From assembly GCA_946480635.1 (NCBI GenBank), contig CAMLKV010000135.1, positions 1 to 6,349 on the forward strand: a DNA stretch of 6,349 bases. The letters run 5' to 3'. Position numbers and translations under genes: made by a program. The notes under the pieces are model-generated. The model was not told the origin of the DNA. It saw only the letters and a list, made by a program, of their open reading frames with translations, and did not search any database. This stretch comes from an uncultured Flavobacterium sp. (GTDB lineage Bacteria; Bacteroidota; Bacteroidia; Flavobacteriales; Flavobacteriaceae). Every line of letters starts with the position of its first letter. Position 1 is the first letter of the stretch. Positions 1 through 5,808 of this stretch are shown piece after piece.

Positions 1-128
1 CTGTTAATAGACGATGGAGATAGTTGCAAAATGTTTTTCAACTTAGCTATAATCTCCTCTGATAATTTTTCATTGGCATTGTATTTTTTTGTGGTATAAC
101 GCTTTTGAGCTAATTCTAAAAAATCCAT
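1..128 (-). CDS. NfsB-type NAD(P)H nitroreductase, N-terminal part only
   Basis: The first 42 codons of a gene that runs off the left edge. The peptide begins [19 protein letters not shown] and ends LQLSPSSIN. An Arg-(Tyr/His)-(Ser/Thr)-Thr-Lys segment near residue 10 and a Ser-Pro-Ser-Ser-x-Asn segment near residue 40 are the N-terminal FMN-contacting parts of the NfsB/dihydropteridine reductase-like nitroreductase family. Known members are cytoplasmic FMN homodimers that reduce nitroaromatics and quinones with NAD(P)H; the exact substrate cannot be read from this fragment. The start is the ATG at 128-126, about 40 bases downstream of a good promoter and with an A-rich leader rather than a Shine-Dalgarno, as is usual in Bacteroidota. 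The gene diverges from an HxlR-type regulator gene, which suggests redox- or electrophile-controlled expression (inference). The flavin family call is fairly secure; the subfamily is less so. Confidence 0.85.
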   Translation of the reverse strand, partial: MDFLELAQKRYTTKKYNANEKLSEEIIAKLKNILQLSPSSIN

Positions 129-147
129 ATTTCTTTATTTTAAATTA

Positions 148-185
148 AACTATACTTTTTATAGTTGCAAAACTATTTATAGTTT
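148..185. promoter_or_regulatory. Tandem palindromes, probable operator of the HxlR-family regulator
   Basis: Two inverted repeats share the same half-site. The first is AACTATA-N5-TATAGTT (148-166). The second is AAACTAT-TT-ATAGTTT (170-185). A further single TATAGTT lies at 213-219 in the regulator leader. The second palindrome lies between the boxes of both divergent promoters, and the first covers the expected nitroreductase start point. HxlR/DUF24 dimers bind such short AT-rich inverted repeats next to their own gene and a divergent oxidoreductase gene. That this regulator binds here is inference from position and symmetry. Confidence 0.55.
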
Positions 186-195
186 ATTACATTTG
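165..195 (+). promoter_or_regulatory. Promoter of the HxlR-family regulator gene (Bacteroidota type)
   Basis: TTG at 165-167 is followed after exactly 20 bases by TACATTTG at 188-195, a full match to TAnnTTTG. Transcription would start near 200-203, about 25 bases before the ATG at 226. The box TTGCAAA (165-171) and its inverted copy TTTGCAA (192-198) supply the -33 element of one promoter and overlap the -7 element of the other, so the two promoters face each other through the same 34 bases. Confidence 0.6.
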
Positions 196-198
196 CAA
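168..198 (-). promoter_or_regulatory. Promoter of the nitroreductase gene (Bacteroidota type)
   Basis: Read on the minus strand, a TTG box at 198-196 is followed after exactly 20 bases by TAGTTTTG at 175-168. This matches the Bacteroidota sigma factor consensus TTG-N(17-23)-TAnnTTTG. Transcription would start near 160-164, giving a leader of about 35 bases before the ATG at 128. The promoter almost completely overlaps the opposing promoter of the regulator gene. Confidence 0.6.
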
Positions 199-225
199 TA
201 ACGGTCAAATTGTATAGTTAAAAAT

Positions 226-534
226 ATGTATAAAATAGACGATAAAAAATATCCGTGCAGTACAAGTCTTGCCATGAAATACATAGGAGGCAAATGGAAA
301 GCAGTAATCTTAATTCATCTTTTTACAAAAAAGAGTATTCAGTTAAAAGAACTGGAAAATGATGGATTGATTTCAAGAACAGTGTATACGAGCAAACCTC
401 CGCTTAAGGTAGAATATGAATTAACTGATCTTGGCAAAACACTAATTCCTTTATTAACTGTTATGGCCGAATGGGGAAAATTTATGGGAGAAAATCATTT
501 AAAAGTAAAAACAGAACCTTGCTTAATTGACTAA
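226..534 (+). CDS. HxlR/DUF24-family winged-helix regulator with internal deletion
   Basis: A 102-residue protein with clear HxlR-family ends. The N-terminal part has YPCSTSLAMKYIGGKWKAVI (9-28), with the conserved Cys11 that senses quinones, aldehydes or disulfide stress in relatives such as YodB and HypR. The C-terminal part has LKELENDGLISRTVY, then PPLKVEYELTDLGKTL (helix and wing) and a final helix with AEWG. Between them, LFTKKS runs straight into IQLKELE. Family members have about 17 more residues there (an RFxELxR...ISxxxL segment), holding the end of helix 2 and the first half of the recognition helix. The reading frame is intact, so this is an in-frame internal deletion, and the total length is short for the usual 110-125. 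DNA binding is probably impaired. The neighbouring nitroreductase gene and the palindromes suggest that the intact ancestor was a local oxidative/electrophile-stress regulator. The family call is strong; present function is doubtful. Confidence 0.85.
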   Translation: MYKIDDKKYPCSTSLAMKYIGGKWKAVILIHLFTKKSIQLKELENDGLISRTVYTSKPPLKVEYELTDLGKTLIPLLTVMAEWGKFMGENHLKVKTEPCLID

Positions 535-546
535 TTAAAATACAAT

Positions 547-1224
547 TTAGCTTAAAATTCTTCCGTCTTCCATAGTAACGATACGATGGGTGCGATTGGC
601 AAAATCAGGATCGTGAGTAACTATCAATAATGTTTGATTGTATTCTTTGGTTAACTGATTAAAAGTATCAAATACAATATCACTATTACGTTTATCTAAA
701 TTCCCTGTGGGTTCATCTCCCATAATAATCAAAGGCTTGTTTATAAGAGCTCTAGCAATGGCCACACGTTGCTTTTGTCCGCCACTTAACTGATTGGGCA
801 TTTTTAAGGCATGTTCGTACATATCGAGTGTTCTAAGATAATCCATTGCATTTTGTTCAATCTCTTCTTCAGATAATTTTCCCAATTTAAGTCCAGGAAG
901 CATCACATTACGTAACACATTGAACTCATTGAGCAAGTAATGAAACTGAAATACAAAACCGATACTTTCATTACGTATTTGGGCTAATTCTTTATCGGTT
1001 TTACCAGTTATTAATTGTTCGTCGAGAAAAATTTGTCCTTCATAATCGGTATCCATAGTAGAAAGTAAATACAAGAGCGTCGATTTACCACAACCCGATT
1101 TCCCAACAATAGAAACAAATTCGCCATGTTCTATCTGCAAGTCAATTTCTTTAAGCACCTGCATACGCACAGGGTCATCAAAATACTTAGTCAGCTTTTG
1201 GGTTTCTAAAACTATATTGCTCAT
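547..1224 (-). CDS. ABC transporter ATP-binding protein, MacB/LolD-like
   Basis: A complete 225-residue cytoplasmic ATPase that would power the adjacent FtsX-type permease. All nucleotide-binding motifs are present and intact: Walker A GKSGCGKST (41-49), Q-loop Gln93 in FVFQFH, signature LSGGQ (146-150) followed by KQRVAIARAL, Walker B IIMGDEP with Asp170 and Glu171, the D-loop GNLD (174-177) and switch His204 in IVTHD. The DEPTGNLD sequence, the short length and the lack of a C-terminal extension are typical of the MacB/LolD/FtsE group. Enzymes of this group usually drive mechanotransmission across the membrane rather than moving substrate through a channel. It is the last gene of the exporter operon: its ATG overlaps the permease stop (TAATG), suggesting coupled translation. 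Its stop lies 12 bases from the stop of the convergent regulator gene, and I see no convincing terminator hairpin there. The substrate is unknown. Confidence 0.93.
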   Translation of the reverse strand: MSNIVLETQKLTKYFDDPVRMQVLKEIDLQIEHGEFVSIVGKSGCGKSTLLYLLSTMDTDYEGQIFLDEQLITGKTDKELAQIRNESIGFVFQFHYLLNEFNVLRNVMLPGLKLGKLSEEEIEQNAMDYLRTLDMYEHALKMPNQLSGGQKQRVAIARALINKPLIIMGDEPTGNLDKRNSDIVFDTFNQLTKEYNQTLLIVTHDPDFANRTHRIVTMEDGRILS

Positions 1225-2480
1225 TACTTTCCTCTAATAATTTCTACTGGATCAACTTTACTGGCTTTCAAGGCTGGAAACAAACCTGCAATAAAAGTGG
1301 TAATTATCGCAAAAGTAATTCCTATGATATAAAACAACGGATTGTAATTTACTGGAAATGTTTTTACTGTAGGTAGCGCAGCAGTGTTGAACGGAATCAC
1401 ATCAATAATATTAGAAAATATAAATCCGAAAACAAGCCCTAAAATACCGCCACAAATACCAATCACCATCGACAATATCATAAAGATCCATTTCACATCA
1501 CTCCCTGAAAAACCAGTTGCCTTGAGTATAGCAATACTATCCATTTTTTCAAAAATCATCATATTAAGTATATTGTAAATCCCAAAACCTGCCACAATCA
1601 ATAAAACAATACCAACCGCATATGAGATAATACTTCTAATTGTGGTTCCTGTTTCGAATTGCGAATTGGTGGTTTGAAAATCAATCGTATCTACATTGTA
1701 TTTGTTTTTATATTCTTTAGCTAAAGCTGGAGCCAAATTTAAATCGTGAATTTTAATCTGAATATCGGTAATATAATTTTTTGGCACTCCCAAAAGTTTT
1801 TGCGCCATTGTCAATGAAGTATAACTTGTAACATCATCAATCTCTGCAATACCAATTTGTATAATTCCAACAATTTTCATGGAAGCCAAATTACCTTTTG
1901 GTGTAGTTATCTTAATGATATCTCCAACTTTCAAAAGCATTTTGTCTGATAAACCTTTCCCAATTACAATACTATTGTTTTGACGGAGATCCTCAATTTT
2001 ACCCTCAACCATGTAATCATTAAGTTTGAATAATTTTTCTTCAATCAAAACATCGATACCATTAGCAACACCCGAAATTTCTATTGTTCCTGAATTAAAA
2101 AAAACTGGCGTGGTAATCTTAGGCGCTACATCAAACACTCGATCATCTTGTTTTAGACTTTGAATAATTGCTTTAGCATTATAAATCGATTTCCCTCTGT
2201 CTTTTGGTTTAATAGAATTGATGAAATTCACGTCATTCTTATGCTCTTTTGCCAAATTAACCGGTTGATATTCTGAAGGTTTAATTTCGTTATACAATCG
2301 TACATGTGGTGTACGGTTTATAATTAATCCGTCAAGTAAATCGTTCATACCGTACATAAAACTTACCAAAGTGATGAACATGGCAATTCCAAAAGTCACT
2401 CCTACTCCAGCAATTACCGTTTGTTTCAATCGGGAACGCATTAGATGCAAGGCAATGGAAAAAATCAGTTTAAAGTTCAT
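1224..2480 (-). CDS. ABC transporter permease, FtsX/MacB/LolC-like
   Basis: A 418-residue inner-membrane protein with the four-helix layout of the MacB/LolC superfamily. The first membrane segment is at about 20-43, after a cytoplasmic stretch ending LMRSRLKQT. A large periplasmic domain follows (about 45-280). Three helices come after it, near 284-306, 331-358 and 382-402. Between helices 2 and 3 lies MDSIAILKATGFSGSDV, the coupling segment that contacts the ATPase. The C-terminus FPALKASKVDPVEIIRGK is the typical end of FtsX-domain permeases. The protein would form a dimer with two ATPase subunits and pull on a periplasmic adaptor. It lies between the adaptor and ATPase genes, with TAATG overlaps at both ends. 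LolC/E proteins release lipoproteins and MacB exports peptides or macrolides. The presence of an adaptor gene favours a MacAB-like export role, but the substrate cannot be read from the sequence. Confidence 0.92.
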   Translation of the reverse strand: MNFKLIFSIALHLMRSRLKQTVIAGVGVTFGIAMFITLVSFMYGMNDLLDGLIINRTPHVRLYNEIKPSEYQPVNLAKEHKNDVNFINSIKPKDRGKSIYNAKAIIQSLKQDDRVFDVAPKITTPVFFNSGTIEISGVANGIDVLIEEKLFKLNDYMVEGKIEDLRQNNSIVIGKGLSDKMLLKVGDIIKITTPKGNLASMKIVGIIQIGIAEIDDVTSYTSLTMAQKLLGVPKNYITDIQIKIHDLNLAPALAKEYKNKYNVDTIDFQTTNSQFETGTTIRSIISYAVGIVLLIVAGFGIYNILNMMIFEKMDSIAILKATGFSGSDVKWIFMILSMVIGICGGILGLVFGFIFSNIIDVIPFNTAALPTVKTFPVNYNPLFYIIGITFAIITTFIAGLFPALKASKVDPVEIIRGK

Positions 2481-3562
2481 TATTTAGGTAAATAAATGGT
2501 TTCATTTGCTTTTAAACCTTCAAGGACTTCTACGTTTTGATAATCGCTTAAACCAACTTTGATTTTTCGTTTTTCATCTTCATTAACCAAAACATATTCA
2601 TCATCCACCAAATAATTACGCGGAATGGTCAATACATTTTTTCTGACATTGATAATGATATTAGCTTCTGCAGTCAAATTTGGATATAATTTAGCCGGTG
2701 TTTTTACGAAATGCGCTTCGATTTTAAAGGTTCGTGAACGAACATCCATTATGGGATAAATTTTGTCTACACTAGCTTCAAAAACCTGTCCTTTATAGCT
2801 ATCCATCGTTATCAATATTATTTGGCCAACAGTAACACGAACCATATCATTTTCATCCACATCAAGTTCTAATAAATAATTGTCTTTTTTACCAATGATG
2901 GCCAATGGTGTTTGTGGAGAAATCAATGTTCCTTCTTTCACTAAAACGTCAAACAGTTCGCCCGAAAAAGCACTTTTTACTGTAAAGTCGCTTTGTGATT
3001 TTTGATTCATTTTTAGATTGATGTTACTTCGGCTTTGTTCATTATTAAGCTGAGTCTTCAACTGTGATAATTGCTTTAAAGCAGTAGCATATGCCAATTT
3101 TGAATTCTTGTAAGCCAATTCCACTTTTTCAAAATCAACCTCAGAGATTGCGTTGTATTCTTTTACGTTTTTACTTCGTTTATACACCGATTCATCAAGA
3201 GCTAATTTATCTTTGGCACTTTGTACGCGTAATTCGGCTTCAGCAATTTTATCTTGAATGAAACGTCCGCTTTCCTGACTCATTTGATATGCCAATCGGG
3301 CATTTTCAGTAGCCAATTGCGCTTTTTCACTTTCTATTTGAAATAATGATTGTCCTTTAGTGATGGTTTGACCAACACTAACATTAATTTTTTGCAAAAC
3401 ACCACTCACCGTGGGAAAAACAGTATACTGATTATCGGCTTTTATTACTCCCGAAGCATATACACTTTCGGTTACAGTTCCATTTTTTGATTGGATTTCA
3501 TCGGTTTCTTTTTGAGAACAAGAAAATAATAGTAAAATTGAAGCTAAGAGTATTTTTTTCAT
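2480..3562 (-). CDS. Lipoprotein membrane-fusion (HlyD/MacA-like) adaptor
   Basis: A 360-residue periplasmic adaptor that would link the ABC permease to an outer-membrane channel of TolC type; no channel gene is in the window. I start it at the ATG at 3562, giving MKKILLASILLLFSC, a short lipoprotein signal with the lipid-bearing Cys at 15. A GTG 15 bases upstream (3577) is in frame but adds only NFSF-like residues before the Lys-Lys and looks spurious. Order of parts: first biotinyl-lipoyl half (about 46-78), a long charged alpha-helical hairpin rich in Ala, Lys, Glu and Gln (79-188), second lipoyl half (189-226), beta-barrel (229-305, with YPNLTAEANI near its end) and a C-terminal membrane-proximal domain with IPRNYLVDDEYVLVN. 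It is first in the operon, and its TAA overlaps the permease ATG. A weak TAATTTTA box at 3594-3587 on the minus strand could be its promoter, but lacks a clear -33 partner. Confidence 0.9.
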   Translation of the reverse strand: MKKILLASILLLFSCSQKETDEIQSKNGTVTESVYASGVIKADNQYTVFPTVSGVLQKINVSVGQTITKGQSLFQIESEKAQLATENARLAYQMSQESGRFIQDKIAEAELRVQSAKDKLALDESVYKRSKNVKEYNAISEVDFEKVELAYKNSKLAYATALKQLSQLKTQLNNEQSRSNINLKMNQKSQSDFTVKSAFSGELFDVLVKEGTLISPQTPLAIIGKKDNYLLELDVDENDMVRVTVGQIILITMDSYKGQVFEASVDKIYPIMDVRSRTFKIEAHFVKTPAKLYPNLTAEANIIINVRKNVLTIPRNYLVDDEYVLVNEDEKRKIKVGLSDYQNVEVLEGLKANETIYLPK

Positions 3563-3666
3563 GAAAGAGAAATTCACATTCTGACATAAAATTACGGAAT
3601 AACTTATAAAATAAAGTGATAATTGTCAGTTTATTCATTATTTTTATAGTAAATCGACGCCATAAT
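3563..3666. promoter_or_regulatory. Divergent intergenic region between exporter and tauE-like operons
   Basis: These 104 bases must hold the promoters of both the minus-strand exporter operon and the plus-strand permease/dioxygenase pair. The stretch is very AT-rich. I find only weak partial matches to TAnnTTTG: TAATTTTA at 3594-3587 on the minus strand and TATTTTTA at 3639-3646 on the plus strand. Neither has a well-placed TTG. No palindrome suggesting an operator is evident. Confidence 0.35.
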
Positions 3667-4410
3667 ATGACAACTGAACTTTTGATTTATTTCATTCTCC
3701 TTGCCTTGATTTCAGAAATTGTGGGTACCGTTGGTGGTTTTGGATCTTCTATGCTTTTTGTACCTATTGCAGGATACTTTTTAGATTTTCATTCGGTTTT
3801 AGGCGTTACTGCGATTTATCATCTATCTAGTAATGTTTCTAAAATATATTTCTTTAGAGAAGGTTTTGATAAAAAACTAGTCATCAACATGGGAATTACA
3901 TCTGTTCTCTTTGTAATTCTTGGAGCCTTTTTAAGTAAATATGTTTCTTCAAAATTATTAGAATTTCTTCTAGCCATCTTTCTGATTATTTTGAGCATTT
4001 TGCTACTAATCTTTAGAAATAAAAGATTAGCCCCCACTACTCTTAATGCTGTTTTGGGTGGAAGTATTTCAGGATTTATTGCTGGGCTTTTAGGAACTGG
4101 TGGAGCAATACGAGGTGTAGTTTTAGCTTCTTACGGATTAAAAACAAATGTATTTATTGCCACATCTGCATTAATAGATCTAGGAATTGACGCCAGCCGA
4201 AGTGTGATTTATTCACTGAATGGTTTTGTACATAAAGATGATATTTACTTGATTCCCCTTTTACTAATTGTAAGTTTTACAGGTACTTTTATTGGAAAAA
4301 AAATTGTGAATTTATTAACTGAAAAGCAATTCCAAACTACGGTTTTATTCTTAATTTTAGTAACCGGAATGGTAACTTTATATAAAACTTTTCCTTTATC
4401 TAGCTTATGA
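3667..4410 (+). CDS. TauE/SafE-family membrane permease (sulfite exporter TauE-like)
   Basis: A 247-residue polytopic membrane protein. I start it at the ATG at 3667 (MTTELLIYFI); an in-frame GTG at 3616 would add 17 residues including Arg-Arg-His and lies in the intergenic AT-rich stretch. The protein has the two-fold repeat of the TauE/SafE (formerly DUF81) family. The first glycine-rich segment is SEIVGTVGGFGSSMLFVPI (16-34), and the second is SGFIAGLLGTGGAIRGVVL (135-153). Each is followed by several hydrophobic helices, making about seven or eight in all. Family members are proposed to export sulfite, sulfoacetate or other small organic anions; few are tested and the substrate here is unknown. 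Its stop overlaps the start of the dioxygenase gene (ATGA), implying a shared transcript and perhaps a shared purpose such as moving an anionic substrate or product (inference). Confidence 0.88.
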   Translation: MTTELLIYFILLALISEIVGTVGGFGSSMLFVPIAGYFLDFHSVLGVTAIYHLSSNVSKIYFFREGFDKKLVINMGITSVLFVILGAFLSKYVSSKLLEFLLAIFLIILSILLLIFRNKRLAPTTLNAVLGGSISGFIAGLLGTGGAIRGVVLASYGLKTNVFIATSALIDLGIDASRSVIYSLNGFVHKDDIYLIPLLLIVSFTGTFIGKKIVNLLTEKQFQTTVLFLILVTGMVTLYKTFPLSSL

Positions 4411-5234
4411 GTCTAAATCATTTGGAAACAATTGCAAGTCAATTTCCACTTACAGATAAAATGCCTATTTTATTCCTTGGACACGGAAGTCCTATGAATG
4501 CTATTGAAGAAAATCAATTTGTTCAAGGTTTTAGAAATATTGCAAAAACAATCCAAAAACCAAACGCAATCTTGTGTGTTTCGGCACATTGGTATACCAA
4601 AGGAACAAAAGTTACTGCAATGAATTTCCCTCCAACCATTCATGATTTTGGCGGTTTTCCGAAAGCTTTATATGAAGTACAATACAATGCTCCCGGAAGT
4701 CCGGAACTGGCTGAAGTAACTCAAAATTTACTTACGCCTACTCCTGTTGATTTAGACCATAGTTGGGGGTTGGATCATGGTGCATGGAGTGTAATAAAAC
4801 ATTTATACCCTAATGCAGATATTCCAGTAATTCAGTTAAGTATAGATTATACAAAACCTGCTGAATATCATTATGAATTGGCACAAAAATTACAAACATT
4901 GCGTGAACGAGGCATCTTAATTATAGGAAGCGGAAATATTGTACACAATCTCCGCTTGGTTGATTTTCACAATATCAATAAAGTAGATTATGGCTATGAT
5001 TGGGCACATGAAGCCTTTGAAATGGTGAATAAACATTTATTAAATGGTGATTACAAACCGCTTATCAATTATGAAAAACAAAGCAAAGCATTACAATTAG
5101 CCATTCCAACACCAGATCATTATTTGCCATTGATGTACATTTTAGGCCTACAGAAAAAAAACGAAGAATTATCACTCTTCAATAATCATTTACTGGCCGG
5201 TTCGTTAAGTATGACAAGTGTAAAGATTGGATAA
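4407..5234 (+). CDS. ygiD: Extradiol ring-cleavage dioxygenase, YgiD/4,5-DOPA dioxygenase type
   Basis: A 275-residue cytoplasmic enzyme of the class III (LigB-type) extradiol dioxygenases. The family signatures are plain: FLGHGSPMNAIEEN (His26), SAHWYTKGTKVTA (His61), HDFGGFPKALYEVQY (79-93), WGLDHGAWSVIKHLYP (120-135), GSGNIVHNL (His180) and TPDHYLPL (His238). In E. coli YgiD, His22, His57 and His234 bind zinc or iron; here His26, His61 and His238 sit at a constant offset of four, so the metal site is complete. YgiD cleaves L-DOPA at the 4,5 position in vitro, but the physiological substrate of most bacterial members is unknown, so the activity call should be read as family-level. The start at 4407 overlaps the TauE-like gene by four bases (ATGA). 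The 18 residues before Met19 resemble the variable leader of relatives, though Met19 cannot be wholly excluded. Confidence 0.9.
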   Translation: MSLNHLETIASQFPLTDKMPILFLGHGSPMNAIEENQFVQGFRNIAKTIQKPNAILCVSAHWYTKGTKVTAMNFPPTIHDFGGFPKALYEVQYNAPGSPELAEVTQNLLTPTPVDLDHSWGLDHGAWSVIKHLYPNADIPVIQLSIDYTKPAEYHYELAQKLQTLRERGILIIGSGNIVHNLRLVDFHNINKVDYGYDWAHEAFEMVNKHLLNGDYKPLINYEKQSKALQLAIPTPDHYLPLMYILGLQKKNEELSLFNNHLLAGSLSMTSVKIG

Positions 5235-5390
5235 ATAAGACAGTTATCTCGTAAGGTTTTTGTAATTTTACATCTTGATTTTCAAATACTTATTTCCTGA
5301 AATTTTTTTATTTTATGGAATCCAGAAACCATGTAAAAAAACGGGGCAAATCCGAAAAGCCATACGAGTAGGAAACTAAAGTTTTTTATC

Positions 5391-5663
5391 ATGCCTAAAT
5401 ATGTTATTGAAAGAGAAATCCCAGGAGCTGGTGATTTAACAAGTGAACAGTTAAAAGCAATCTCACAGACTTCTTGTGGAGTTTTAGATGCAATGGGACC
5501 TAAAATTCAATGGGTTCACAGTTATGTAACTGGTAACAAGATTTATTGTGTGTATAATGCTCCTAATGAAGATATGGTGCGTGAACATGCTCAAAAAGGA
5601 GGTTTCCCTGCCAATTCTATTAGTAGGGTTGCCACGATTATTGATCCCACAACAGCAGAATAA
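5391..5663 (+). CDS. DUF4242 (SCO4226-like) small protein
   Basis: A complete 90-residue soluble protein without signal peptide or membrane segment. The start MPKYVIEREIPGAGDLTSEQL, the central WVHSYVTGNKIYCVYNAP (41-58) and the segment REHAQKGGFPANSISRV (64-80) match the DUF4242 family. Its best studied member, Streptomyces SCO4226, is reported as a nickel-binding ferredoxin-like-fold protein. Possible metal or redox residues here are Cys29, His43, Cys53 and His66; which of them matter is not visible. The gene stands alone, 156 bases after the dioxygenase gene, with an AT-rich leader and no clear Shine-Dalgarno. It converges on the apbE gene. Function unknown. Confidence 0.85.
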   Translation: MPKYVIEREIPGAGDLTSEQLKAISQTSCGVLDAMGPKIQWVHSYVTGNKIYCVYNAPNEDMVREHAQKGGFPANSISRVATIIDPTTAE

Positions 5664-5693
5664 AAAAAGAGGCTTTCCTTAAAGGTCGCAATC

Positions 5694-5763
5694 TTGTCAT
5701 TTCGACGTAAGGAGAAATCTCATAAAGTAGCTAATGTGACTTCTCCTTACGTCGAAGTGACAA
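5694..5763. repeat. Long imperfect inverted repeat between convergent genes
   Basis: Arms of 27 bases (5695-5721 and 5736-5762) pair with only three mismatches around a 14-base loop; a flanking T/A pair extends each arm by one. The core is TTCGACGTAAGGAGAA and its reverse complement. The element lies 30 bases after the DUF4242 stop and 46 before the apbE stop, so its RNA hairpin could end or stabilise both transcripts. Its sequence resembles the dispersed TCATTTCGACGAAGGAGAAAT-type palindromes I associate with flavobacterial genomes. That it is repeated elsewhere in this genome is inference. Confidence 0.8.
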
Positions 5764-5764
5764 A

Positions 5765-5794
5765 CTGTATGTTCGTTTTTCACTTTTCATACAG
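5765..5794 (-). terminator. Short hairpin downstream of apbE, possible terminator
   Basis: CTGTATG at 5765-5771 and CATACAG at 5788-5794 form a perfect 7-base stem with a 16-base loop. Read on the minus strand it lies just past the apbE stop and is followed by TTTG rather than a full T-run, so it is a weak terminator at best. The longer repeat next to it may do the same job. Confidence 0.3.
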
Positions 5795-5808
5795 CTTTAT
5801 AATCTCGA

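Noticed and set aside
535..546. Terminator between the convergent regulator and ATPase genes
   Set aside because: Only 12 bases separate the stops, and no hairpin with a T-run can be drawn from them and their flanks.
1384..1578. Open frame on the plus strand opposite the permease gene
   Set aside because: It is antisense to strongly conserved FtsX-domain sequence, has no start context or recognisable motif, and is a by-product of the AT-rich minus-strand gene.
3616..3618. GTG start for the TauE-like protein
   Set aside because: The ATG at 3667 gives the usual family N-terminus and length; the extra 17 residues lie in AT-rich intergenic DNA.
3819..4037. Open frame on the minus strand inside the TauE-like gene
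   Set aside because: The plus-strand frame shows the two-fold TauE repeat, so this frame is a shadow.
5661..5690. Small hairpin AGG-CTTT-CCT just after the DUF4242 stop
   Set aside because: The stem is only three or four pairs and no T-run follows, so it is unlikely to act alone as a terminator.
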